From the NCBI GenBank assembly GCA_964527215.1, contig CAZGNZ010000045.1:1-26685 (forward strand): DNA of 26,685 nt. Direction: 5' to 3'. The notes under the pieces were generated by a model. The model saw only the letters and a list, made by a program, of their open reading frames with translations. It searched no databases and was not told the origin of the DNA. The stretch comes from CAZGNZ01 sp964527215. Lineage in GTDB: Bacteria; Fidelibacterota; Marinisomatia; SCGC-AAA003-L08; JACNLC01. A program made the position numbers and the translations under genes. How positions within the stretch are numbered: the stretch's first letter is position 1; the number at the start of each line of letters is the position of its first letter. Positions 8,336 through 16,806 of the stretch are shown piece after piece.

Positions 8336-8616
8336 AAAACTCTCCATTTTACGGGTTGCCTCTGTTCAATTGAGTTAATTCGTGGGTCTAGTAAGTTGTA
8401 AAGTTAGGATTTGGGAAGGGATAATATCATATAAAAAATAATTACAAAATATCTCGGGCTCCTGGGATTATTATGGGAAAACGCCTTCAGCAATTTTTGG
8501 TTAAATTGAATAAAATTATTCTGCCGGACCGGGTATCTGTGGTTTGTTGGAAGTCCCTGTTGGGTGTAAATTTTACGCCTTTGTTTTTACAAGAAACTGT
8601 CAAATTAGGATGTGAT
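8336..8616. promoter_or_regulatory. Divergent promoter region between importer operon and tldD
   Basis: AT-rich spacer between divergent transcription units, so promoters for both directions must lie here. A plausible plus-strand sigma-70-like pair is TTGTAA (8396-8401) and GATAAT (8420-8425) with an 18-bp spacer. I found no convincing minus-strand pair. The open frame from 8473 to 8616 is only an upstream extension of tldD. Confidence 0.35.
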
Positions 8617-10056
8617 ATGAAAGAATTTGATCTTCACCAGGCATTGGCTCGGATTTCCGTTGATGCGGAATGGATAGGGCTGCGTGAAGTAAAGGAAAAA
8701 ACCACCTTTCGAATGACGCGGGATGGAAAGCCTCAGGCCAATATCTGCGACATGACCCATGGGGTGATGGTGGAAGTGCTGGCAGACGGGCAGTTTGGCT
8801 ACTTTGGCACACCGCGTCTGGATGCCGCCAGTCTGCAGGCAGCTGCCGAGGCAGCAGTGCGGCAGGCCCGAATAGCAGCCAGATACAGCTTGTGCCGGTT
8901 TACGGACGCCATGCGTCCGGCGGCCAAAGGAAAATACCGCAGCAGTTATAAAAAGGCTTCAGATGCCATTTCTCCAGGTGATTTGAATGATCTGCTGCTG
9001 AAGTGCAATGAAGCACTGAAGGTGTCCGACAAGGTGATCAGCGTACTGTCCATGGCCCGGATTGTGGAGACGGATTTCCGGTATGTCAGCTCCAACGGGA
9101 GCGATGTGGAGCAGTCTTTTATGATGGTTTCATCCGATTATGTGGCCACAGCACAGGATGGGCCGGTGGTGCAGAAACGGACCGACGGCGGTCTGCTTGC
9201 CAAGAGCTATCAGGCCGGTCTTGAAATGTTTGATGAGTCTGACGTGCTGCAGCGCTGCCGCAAAGTGGGGCTGGAGGCAGTCGAACTGCTGAGTGCCGAG
9301 GAATGTCCCACCGAAACCACCAGCCTGGTTCTGGCGCCGGATCAAATGATGCTTCAGATTCACGAAAGTGTGGGTCATGCACTGGAAATCGACCGAATTC
9401 TGGGAGATGAACGGAATTATGCCGGTTGGAGTTTTGTCCGCGCTGACGACTTCGGAAAACTGCAGTACGGCTCCAAACTGATGAACATCACGTTCGATCC
9501 CACCATCCCCAATCAGTTTGCATCCTACGCATTTGATGACGGCGGTCTGAAGGCTGAAAAAGAATTTATTATCAAGGATGGACTGCTGGTGCGCGGGCTG
9601 GGCGGTCTTGAAAGTCAGCTGCGGTCGGATCTTCCCGGTGTTGCCAATTTCAGGGCAATGAGCTGGAACCGTTCGCCCATAGACCGAATGGCCAATTTGA
9701 ATCTGGAGCCCGGTGAATCCACTTTTGATGACATCATTTCATCTGTGGATCGCGGTGTATTCATGGAATCCAACCGGTCATGGTCCATTGACGACTACCG
9801 GAATAAGTTCCAGTTCGGTTGCGAATACGGAAAGCTCATAGAGAACGGCAAATTTACCAGAACCGTCCGCAATCCCAATTACCGCGGAATATCCAATCCG
9901 TTCTGGAACAGCCTGGCCAAGGTAGGCAATGCGGATACATTCAGGGTATACGGCACTCCGTTCTGCGGAAAGGGTGAACCGAATCAGATTATCCGGGTGG
10001 GACACGCTTCACCAGTGTGTCTGTTTAATGAAGTGGAAGTTTTCGGGGGAGCATAA
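8617..10056 (+). CDS. tldD: TldD-type zinc metalloprotease subunit
   Basis: Catalytic subunit of the TldD/TldE heterodimeric metalloprotease (peptidase U62/M103), which cleaves unfolded peptides in the cytoplasm. In E. coli it removes the microcin B17 leader and degrades CcdA. The zinc motif HESVGH (residues 249-254, HExxxH) is intact. The C-terminal half shows GLGGLESQLRSDLPGVANF, a GVFMESNRSWSIDDYRN segment and the usual glycine-rich end. I chose the ATG at 8617 because AGGA sits 6 nt before it and it gives 479 residues, close to the family's usual ~480. The frame could be extended 48 residues upstream to 8473, but that extension is not family-like. A tldE-like gene follows after 72 bp. The divergent peptide importer suggests a shared theme of peptide handling; this link is an inference. 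Confidence 0.93.
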   Translation: MKEFDLHQALARISVDAEWIGLREVKEKTTFRMTRDGKPQANICDMTHGVMVEVLADGQFGYFGTPRLDAASLQAAAEAAVRQARIAARYSLCRFTDAMRPAAKGKYRSSYKKASDAISPGDLNDLLLKCNEALKVSDKVISVLSMARIVETDFRYVSSNGSDVEQSFMMVSSDYVATAQDGPVVQKRTDGGLLAKSYQAGLEMFDESDVLQRCRKVGLEAVELLSAEECPTETTSLVLAPDQMMLQIHESVGHALEIDRILGDERNYAGWSFVRADDFGKLQYGSKLMNITFDPTIPNQFASYAFDDGGLKAEKEFIIKDGLLVRGLGGLESQLRSDLPGVANFRAMSWNRSPIDRMANLNLEPGESTFDDIISSVDRGVFMESNRSWSIDDYRNKFQFGCEYGKLIENGKFTRTVRNPNYRGISNPFWNSLAKVGNADTFRVYGTPFCGKGEPNQIIRVGHASPVCLFNEVEVFGGA

Positions 10057-10128
10057 TCCCCTGACAGGAAGGCAGTTCCATTGAATTTAGGGGTTCAGTT
10101 TCCCCGGTAATTTATCAGCGAGGAATTC

Positions 10129-11451
10129 ATGAAAAAGGTATTCGAAGCCATATGCAGCCGTCTTTTCCAGCAACTGGAAGCAGATGAGTATTTGACTATT
10201 TCCGCAGGTGGCGAGACAAGTCAGTTCATTCGTTTTAACGGATCAAAAATCCGGCAGTCCGGATTGGTGGTTGATTCGGAAATCAGTCTGGACTATATCA
10301 AAAACAGCCGTACTGCCCAGAGCAGCATGGCATTCACCGGAGAGACGGAAACAGATTACAGGGAAATCAGAGCCGTATTGGAAACAATGCGACTGGAGGC
10401 TGCACAGCTTCCGGAGGATCCCTATGTTGTGCTCCCGGAGAATAAAGGCTCAAGTGATGAAGATCACCCTGGAAGTCTGCTCCCGGTTGACGAAGCGGCG
10501 GATGCGCTGCTTCCGGCCATGCAGGGGGTAGATCTGGCAGGTATCTGGGCATCGGGCTCCATTTTCCGCGCCAATGCCAATTCCACAGGACAGAAACACT
10601 GGTTCAGCACAGAAACTTTCAGCCTCGATTATTCCCTGATCACTGAAGATGAACGCATGGTAAAAGCCACGTATGCCGGCAGCAAGTGGAATCAGGCGGA
10701 TTACGAGCAGTTTATGGCAGATTCCATTTCCAAGCTGAAACTTATGGAACGGAAACCCAGGAAAATTGAGCCGGGTCATTACCGTACATTCATTGCTTCC
10801 GCCGGTGTGGCTGATCTGCTGAACATGCTTTCATGGGGCGGTGTCAGCGAGGCATCCATCCAGCAGGGTGACAGCGCTCTGATGAAAATGCGGAATGAGA
10901 ACATGACTCTGTCCCCCCTGTTCTCTCTCACCGAGGATTTTTCCAGCGGGTCGGTTCCCCGTTTCAACGGGATTGGAGAAATGGCCCCGGAAGTACTGCC
11001 GCTGATTAAAAAAGGTCAGCTTGTCAACACGCTTGTCAGCACCCGGACTGCAAAGGAATACGGCTGTGAATCCAACAATGCCGGAAGTTCCGAAGGTTTC
11101 AGGGCGCCGGAAATGGCTGGGGGAGATATGCCCGAATCCGAGATTCTCAAAATGCTGGGCACCGGTGTGTATCTTTCAAATCTGCACTATCTGAACTGGA
11201 GTGATCAGATTGGCGGCCGTGTTACAGGAATGACCCGCTATGCCTGTTTCTGGGTGGAGAATGGGGAAATTGTGGCACCCATCGAAAACATGCGTTTTGA
11301 TGACAGTATCTATAACTTTTTCGGTTCCAATCTGGAAGCTGTTTCCCGCAGGACCGATATGATTCCCGAGGTGGGAACCTATGACGGCCGCGAACTGGGC
11401 GGAACTGTCTGCCCGGGCATTCTGCTGAAATCTTTTGCCCTGACACTCTAA
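10129..11451 (+). CDS. TldE/PmbA-like subunit of the TldD/E protease
   Basis: Partner subunit of TldD, 440 residues, usual for the family (about 450). It belongs to the same fold family but lacks the HExxxH zinc motif, as expected for TldE/PmbA, which shapes the substrate channel rather than binding metal. Family features include SGLVVDSEISLDY, PRFNGIGEMAPEVLPLIKKGQLVNTLVSTRTAKEYGC, a GTGVYLSNLHYLNWSDQIGGRVTGMTRYACFWVENGEIVAPI block and the ending GTVCPGILLKSFAL. Ribosome binding site GAGG lies 6-9 nt before the ATG. It is somewhat divergent from proteobacterial PmbA but well placed directly after tldD. Confidence 0.88.
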   Translation: MKKVFEAICSRLFQQLEADEYLTISAGGETSQFIRFNGSKIRQSGLVVDSEISLDYIKNSRTAQSSMAFTGETETDYREIRAVLETMRLEAAQLPEDPYVVLPENKGSSDEDHPGSLLPVDEAADALLPAMQGVDLAGIWASGSIFRANANSTGQKHWFSTETFSLDYSLITEDERMVKATYAGSKWNQADYEQFMADSISKLKLMERKPRKIEPGHYRTFIASAGVADLLNMLSWGGVSEASIQQGDSALMKMRNENMTLSPLFSLTEDFSSGSVPRFNGIGEMAPEVLPLIKKGQLVNTLVSTRTAKEYGCESNNAGSSEGFRAPEMAGGDMPESEILKMLGTGVYLSNLHYLNWSDQIGGRVTGMTRYACFWVENGEIVAPIENMRFDDSIYNFFGSNLEAVSRRTDMIPEVGTYDGRELGGTVCPGILLKSFALTL

Positions 11452-11534
11452 TCCCCGCAGTCCGACAGACTCCTGAACGGGGTCAGTCCCGCTACTGCAT
11501 TTTAACCCGCCAGAAATCTGGTGAAAAGGTTCCT

Positions 11535-14192
11535 ATGAAGCAAATCCTCATTCTTGGAATGTCAGTTCTGCTGTGGAGTTGTGCCTTTCACACCACTGCA
11601 GAAAACCTGCATCCGAATCCGCAGCCGCCGAATGTCGGTTTTATTCCAGCCATCCAGCCGTTTCATGAAGACAGGAGTCTGTTTACTCTGGAAAACGGTC
11701 TGGAGGTTCTGGCCATTCATAATCCTTCCTCGCCCATGGTTTGCCTGAATATGACCATACGGGCAGGTGCTGCAAAGGAAAGCATTCATACATCCGGCAT
11801 GACCCATATGCTGGAACACCTGCTCTTCAACGGTACTGAAAACCGCACGCAGGATGAGCTGTATGCGGAAACGGATTATTACGGTGCCTACAGCAATGCC
11901 TATACCCGAAAATATTATACCGGATTTTTCCTGCTGCTGCCGGCAGAATATATCGAAAATGGCATGGATATTCAATCCGATATGATGTTTCATTCTGTGC
12001 TGCCGCCGGAAAAACTGGAAAAAGAACAGGGCATCGTAATGGAGGAAATCCGTCAGGGACGCGATTCGGAAACCAACGCAGTAGAACATTTTTTCAACCG
12101 CAGCAATTTCGGAGGGGGAGGGCTGGGGCTGCCCACCCTCGGTACGCTGAGCACGGTAAAGCACATGACCCGGGAAGATATCTATCATTTCTACAAAACA
12201 GTGTATGTGCCCAACAATATGACACTGACGGTAATTGGGAACTTCAATCCGGACAGGCTGCGTTCACAGCTGGAAAATTATTATGGAAATGAACCGCCGG
12301 GACCGGTTGCTCAACCTGGTTTTCCGATGCTCAGTTCAGGTTTTGAACCCGGCAGAACTGTCAACCAGACCAGTCTTTCAACCCAATACCTTTACGGACA
12401 GCTGGTATATCCTCTGCCCGCTGTGGATGTTCGGACGGCTGCTGCAGAAACAGGGTTGGACCACATTGGACTGAGGGATATTATTCTGGACAGTTTTGTG
12501 GAATTTTCCGCGAACCGCATCGCCGAAGAGCTGCCGGAGTACAATGGTTCTCTGTACAGAAGCGGATATCCTGGTAACGACTGGCTGCTTCTGGATTTCA
12601 AGACAGCGCCTGAATCGGATGCCGGGCAGGTGGTTGAGGAACTGACGGCAGCAATGAGCAAGATATTGTCCGGTTTTCACAGTCAAATGACGGTCGACCG
12701 GGTGCAGGGCTGGCTGAAAAAAAGGCGGGTTGAGGAAATATCGCTGCTGGATTCCCCTCATTACTACAGCATGATGAACAGCGCGGATCTGGCAAAGGGC
12801 GGACAGTTTGTGCTGTCCAAGCTGAATATCCTGGAAAATGCCTCCGCTGCATCCATTGTTGAGGCGGACGTAATTCCAGCAGTGTCTCCGGTGAGGGTGA
12901 ATCTGGTGCATCCCGAATCCGGGCGTTCAAGTGAAGCGGCTGTCTCGGAAATGGATTATCAGAAGTCCGTTCTGCCTTCCGGCCTGACTCTGATTACGGC
13001 TTCAGGCGGGGGATCTGAGATGTTTGGGATGCATATTCTGATTAAAAACCGCAGCCTGATTGAGGGAGAACTCCGCGGAGGAACTGAAATTCTGCACAGT
13101 TTACTGACATCCGGCACTGACACCTACAGCGCGGAAGAAATCCAGCTTGAACTGGACCGTATGGGTGCGCAGACGAAATTTACGGATTTGGGATTCATCC
13201 CGTATGATGACTATTACAACACACCGGAATACGGCTATCTGCGGTGGGAGTGTCTGGAGGAAGATGCTGAGGAGGGCATCCGGTTTCTGGCTCATCTGAC
13301 TGATCACACGGTGGTGGACGAGAAAAAACTGGAGCAGGGGCTTCAGGAGGCACAAATGCGGCTGGCCATGCAGAAGCAGACAGCCCGGACAACGGCTTCC
13401 GATACATTCTGGACGCTGTTCCTGGGCGAAGGCCATCCCAATACCGGAAAGGTGAGTGGAACCAGCGCATCACTGGCGCAGATCACACTTGACAATATTC
13501 ACCTGCTTCAGAAAGCGTATTTTAATCCCGCAAATTATATTGTGAGTATTTCGTCCAACTTGAGCCATGCACAGCTTGCTGCAATATTCAATTCGGTTTG
13601 GAGTGTGCAGGGTGTGCCGTCAGAGCCTGCCCGGGAGCCCATACTCCTGCCTCGGGAGAAGCAGGAACGGCTGATTGAAATGGACAAGGAACAGGCACAG
13701 ATTCGGTTGGGATTTGCCTTTGATATCGATGAGGAAGATAAAGCGGCATTTTCACTGCTGACGAGTGTGGTATCCGACCGGATGATGATGGATCTGCGGG
13801 AAACACAGGGTCTGGCCTATTCAATCGGGCTCAGTCATGGCTACATTGATTCTCAGGCCTGGGTGCTGGCTTCCATGGGCACAGCATCAAATCAGGTGGA
13901 CACTGCATTGGCGGGAATTGGAAAGTACCTGCAGCCAAATGCCGCTGAAAAAATCAGTCAGGATGAAATCACGCGCATTATCAATGCCCGGAAAGGCCGA
14001 TACATGATGCGGACCCTGACCCGGATCGGGCAGGCATTTTACATGGGCTATTATGAATTCAAGACCGGTGATTACCGGAATGCCCTGAATAAATTTGATC
14101 AAATGGAAAAACTGACACCAGCCGATTTGGAGACTGCTGCGGAACGCTATCTCCATCTGCCTGAAAACCATACTTATGTTTTGGTACGGTAA
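11535..14192 (+). CDS. M16 (pitrilysin-type) zinc peptidase, lipoprotein
   Basis: Single-chain M16 peptidase of 885 residues. The inverted zinc motif HMLEH (91-95) is intact, and the third ligand is probably Glu170 or Glu171 in GIVMEEIRQGRDSE, at the usual distance. The signature AYTRKYYTGFFLLLPAEY and the sheet KTVYVPNNMTLTVIGNF follow. The second half (from about 475) repeats the fold but replaces the zinc site (GGTEILHSLLTSGT), as normal for the inactive half. The N-terminus MKQILILGMSVLLWSC ends in a good lipobox (LWSC, Cys16), so the enzyme should be anchored in the periplasm facing the outer or inner membrane. M16 enzymes cut oligopeptides inside a closed chamber. AAGG before the ATG supports the start. 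It probably belongs to the tldD transcription unit (83-bp gap) and is followed 42 bp later by an M1-like peptidase. Confidence 0.92.
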   Translation: MKQILILGMSVLLWSCAFHTTAENLHPNPQPPNVGFIPAIQPFHEDRSLFTLENGLEVLAIHNPSSPMVCLNMTIRAGAAKESIHTSGMTHMLEHLLFNGTENRTQDELYAETDYYGAYSNAYTRKYYTGFFLLLPAEYIENGMDIQSDMMFHSVLPPEKLEKEQGIVMEEIRQGRDSETNAVEHFFNRSNFGGGGLGLPTLGTLSTVKHMTREDIYHFYKTVYVPNNMTLTVIGNFNPDRLRSQLENYYGNEPPGPVAQPGFPMLSSGFEPGRTVNQTSLSTQYLYGQLVYPLPAVDVRTAAAETGLDHIGLRDIILDSFVEFSANRIAEELPEYNGSLYRSGYPGNDWLLLDFKTAPESDAGQVVEELTAAMSKILSGFHSQMTVDRVQGWLKKRRVEEISLLDSPHYYSMMNSADLAKGGQFVLSKLNILENASAASIVEADVIPAVSPVRVNLVHPESGRSSEAAVSEMDYQKSVLPSGLTLITASGGGSEMFGMHILIKNRSLIEGELRGGTEILHSLLTSGTDTYSAEEIQLELDRMGAQTKFTDLGFIPYDDYYNTPEYGYLRWECLEEDAEEGIRFLAHLTDHTVVDEKKLEQGLQEAQMRLAMQKQTARTTASDTFWTLFLGEGHPNTGKVSGTSASLAQITLDNIHLLQKAYFNPANYIVSISSNLSHAQLAAIFNSVWSVQGVPSEPAREPILLPREKQERLIEMDKEQAQIRLGFAFDIDEEDKAAFSLLTSVVSDRMMMDLRETQGLAYSIGLSHGYIDSQAWVLASMGTASNQVDTALAGIGKYLQPNAAEKISQDEITRIINARKGRYMMRTLTRIGQAFYMGYYEFKTGDYRNALNKFDQMEKLTPADLETAAERYLHLPENHTYVLVR

Positions 14193-14234
14193 CTATTAGA
14201 AAAATCTGAACTGACTGAAAAGGAACCGCACAGA

Positions 14235-16262
14235 ATGAATTATTTCCGGAGTGCATTTGCATTACTAACCCCAGTCCTGCTGTGTCTGGAAACACTGATG
14301 GCCGGAACCGTCTTGAATCAGCATTATCTGCATTTGAATATTGAACCGAATGATAATATTCTCACCGGTCGGGATAAAATGCTGGTTCAGACCACCGACC
14401 GATACTGGGAGTTCAGTCTGAACGCGGATATTGAGCTGCTGGAAGTGCGATTGAATGACAAGCTGAGAGATGCGGTATTGGCACCGGGACTTGATAACAA
14501 TCCGGAAGTGAAAACCTATCGGGTGGCTCGAAAGATCTGGGAAAAATCTGAAGCCCTGCTGGATGTGTCATATCGCGGGGTTTTTTATCAGATGCCTGAT
14601 GAATCAAGTTTCAGTCGGGAAAAGATAGCGCAGGAAATAACAGGGACAATTTCTGAGGATGGAGTATTTCTTGCTCCGGACGCTCATTTTTATCCTGTAT
14701 GCGAGAACAGTCTGACCTTGTTCAAAACAATAATTCAGCTTCCGGCGGGTTGGGATGCAGTAAGCGAAGGGCATCGCGAGGTACTGCAGAAAAATAATGA
14801 TCGAACCGAAATCAGGTATGAAACAGAGTACCCGCTGGACGGCATATTTGTAACGGCAGCCCAATGGGTCGTGGATCATGAAACCGTAAACGGAACGGAT
14901 TTTTACACATTCTTTTTTCCCGAAGACAGCACCCTGGCAAAGGATTATCTCAGAATGAGTATTGATTATGTTTCCATGTACGAGGAAATGCTGTCACCCT
15001 ACCCTTTTTCGAAATTTGCAGTCGTTGAAAACTTTTTCCCCACCGGTTACGGCATGCCGTCTTATACGGTTTTGGGCAAATCCGTCGTGAACCTTCCGTT
15101 TATTGTGTATACATCACTGGGACATGAGGTGCTGCACAACTGGTGGGGCAATTCGGTTTTCATCGGAGATGACGGAAACTGGTGCGAGGGACTCACATCA
15201 TATCAGGCGGATTATTTCTACAAACTGCAGCAGAGTGAAGAAACAGCCCGGCAGTATCGAAGGGATCTGCTCAAGGATTACACTATTTATGTAAACGATT
15301 CCAATGAATTTCCGCTGTCTGAATTTTCAGGACGATACGATATGGCCTCACGATCGATCGGGTATGGCAAAGCGGCTATGATTTTTCACATGCTGGAGGA
15401 AATGCTGGGATCTGAGATGTTCATGCAGTCCCTGCAGGAGGTGATTAATCGCTATTCATTTCAGAAAACGGACTGGGCGGATTTTTTTCAGGTGATGGAG
15501 GAAGTAAGCGGTGTAAAGCTGTCGGATTTCAAAACAGCCTGGATTGATGAGAACGGGGCTCCGCAGCTCCGGCTGGTCAAGAGGGGTGATGAATTCTTTA
15601 TTGAGCAGCATGAGGTGGTCAAGCCGCTGCAGGCCGAAGTTGTATATGCATATAGTGACGGAAGCAGAATGACACAGACCATCGAAATTAAAACCGCATC
15701 CGGGAAGCTTGTGCTTCCTGAGCGGCACGGATTGACAGAAATTTCTGTTGATCCCGATTATCATGTAATGCGTCGTCTGGATGAGACTGAAATGGATGTC
15801 ACCCTGCGTCATATTCTGAATGAAGACCGGTTTGTTTTTGTCGTACCGGAATTCAGTGAGGAATGGGAGAGTCTGGCGAGGACTTTCAACAGCCATATCT
15901 CTGAAAATAACGAATTGGAAATGTTCCTGCCCAATGATCCGGTCCCGGAACTGCCGGTCATTTTTCTGGGAGTTATGCCGCCAGATGTTACGGATGTGGC
16001 AGTGAACGGAGAGCTGTCAGTCTATGACAGTCATTTCAGCGCGCAGGATCACAGTGTTGTCTGGGCATACAAGCGTGCGTCAGGAGTGCCGGCTTTGGTG
16101 GTTTACAGCGGCAGTTCAGGAGAGTTGATCCCGATTGCACGAAAAATACCCCACTACGGGAAATACGGATATCTGATATTTCATCAGGGTAATAATGTCT
16201 CAAAAGGCAATCATCAAAGTGATGAGACCCCATTAATTTGGCAAATAGGAGAGTCAGAATAA
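14235..16262 (+). CDS. M1-like exported metallopeptidase
   Basis: Gluzincin-type peptidase of 675 residues with an N-terminal signal peptide (about 1-23, ending LMA). An N-terminal beta domain resembling M1 aminopeptidases is followed by the catalytic region. The zinc site is HEVLHNWWGN (His297, Glu298, His301) and the third ligand is Glu318 in GNWCEGLTSYQADY. The spacing between the second His and the Glu is 16 residues rather than the 18 of classical M1 enzymes. The exopeptidase motif GAMEN is not present; the equivalent place reads VENFFPTGYGMPSYTVLG. The helical DYTIYVNDSNEFPLSEFSG and GYGKAAMIFHMLEEMLG segments follow the M1 pattern. The C-terminal 200 residues are of unknown function. 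AAGGA lies upstream of the ATG. It is probably periplasmic and co-transcribed with the M16 gene. The family is clear, but aminopeptidase specificity is not assured without GAMEN. Confidence 0.85.
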   Translation: MNYFRSAFALLTPVLLCLETLMAGTVLNQHYLHLNIEPNDNILTGRDKMLVQTTDRYWEFSLNADIELLEVRLNDKLRDAVLAPGLDNNPEVKTYRVARKIWEKSEALLDVSYRGVFYQMPDESSFSREKIAQEITGTISEDGVFLAPDAHFYPVCENSLTLFKTIIQLPAGWDAVSEGHREVLQKNNDRTEIRYETEYPLDGIFVTAAQWVVDHETVNGTDFYTFFFPEDSTLAKDYLRMSIDYVSMYEEMLSPYPFSKFAVVENFFPTGYGMPSYTVLGKSVVNLPFIVYTSLGHEVLHNWWGNSVFIGDDGNWCEGLTSYQADYFYKLQQSEETARQYRRDLLKDYTIYVNDSNEFPLSEFSGRYDMASRSIGYGKAAMIFHMLEEMLGSEMFMQSLQEVINRYSFQKTDWADFFQVMEEVSGVKLSDFKTAWIDENGAPQLRLVKRGDEFFIEQHEVVKPLQAEVVYAYSDGSRMTQTIEIKTASGKLVLPERHGLTEISVDPDYHVMRRLDETEMDVTLRHILNEDRFVFVVPEFSEEWESLARTFNSHISENNELEMFLPNDPVPELPVIFLGVMPPDVTDVAVNGELSVYDSHFSAQDHSVVWAYKRASGVPALVVYSGSSGELIPIARKIPHYGKYGYLIFHQGNNVSKGNHQSDETPLIWQIGESE

Positions 16263-16558
16263 TCAATGTCGGAAGCAATTTAGAACACTGGAGCGGATTG
16301 GATAAGCGGGTTTAATTTATAGATAAAAGTAGGTATAGTTAGAGGACCAGCCTAAATTACAAGGTCGAATTAGGAGGAATTTTAGTAATTTGACTTTTCC
16401 TTGATATTATTATCTTTATTTTTACCAGATTAAGAATTCAATCGTCGTTTTAGATAATTTTTTATCTTCTCTTTATTCCTCCAAATACCGACATATTCAA
16501 TAGTACCGGAAAGTCGCTGTATTTTCCGGGCGGGGCCCAAACGGTCCTTTGTTCTTTG

Positions 16559-16777
16559 TCACCCTAACCCGAATATTTCATGAGAATATCTATGCGTAAA
16601 ATGCTTCGCATTTTCCGGACGATGATGGATCTGCTCAATTCTACAGCGTTATACTCGAAAAATGTTTTCAACGTACTGTCCAGTACGATTTCACTCATTT
16701 TTCTTCATATGCCTTGTAGGGTCAATCATTTTCATCATCTGATTACGAAGTCTTATGAAATATCCGGACTAAAATGA
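16559..16777. repeat. ~220-bp element with imperfect terminal inverted repeats
   Basis: The left end (16559-16585), read on the minus strand, gives TCTCATGAAATATTCGGG; the right end (16751-16777) gives TCTTATGAAATATCCGGA. They match at 15 of 18 positions, and at 20 of 27 when extended. Inside are a hairpin at 16598-16614 (AAAATGC/GCATTTT) and a larger one at 16657-16703. There is no transposase, so it could be a non-autonomous or intergenic repeat. Copy number cannot be judged from one window. Confidence 0.5.
16657..16703. repeat. Interrupted hairpin inside the element
   Basis: Inner arms CGTACTG and CAGTACG (16672-16687) surround 2 nt. After an internal loop of 7-8 nt, outer arms GAAAAATG (16657-16664) and CATTTTTC (16696-16703) pair again. 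The two-tier shape is more regular than expected by chance and could fold as RNA or DNA. Confidence 0.55.
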
Positions 16778-16806
16778 ATCATTCATTCTGAGAGAAACAC
16801 GGTATT

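Larger units (their letters stand above)
16263..16806. other. Intergenic stretch with hairpins and an inverted-repeat element
   Basis: No convincing gene. From 16263 to 16500 the DNA is AT-rich and featureless to me. A hairpin CCGGAAA/TTTCCGG lies at 16506-16529, and an inverted-repeat-bounded element fills 16559-16777. A 65-codon frame inside that element is unlike any protein I know and looks like a by-product of the repeat. Confidence 0.55.

Noticed and set aside
8473..8616. In-frame upstream extension of tldD (48 residues)
   Set aside because: The ATG at 8617 has AGGA at good spacing and gives the usual family length; the extension is not family-like.
16580..16777. 65-codon plus-strand frame
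   Set aside because: It coincides with the inverted-repeat element and its hairpins, has no ribosome binding site and resembles no protein.
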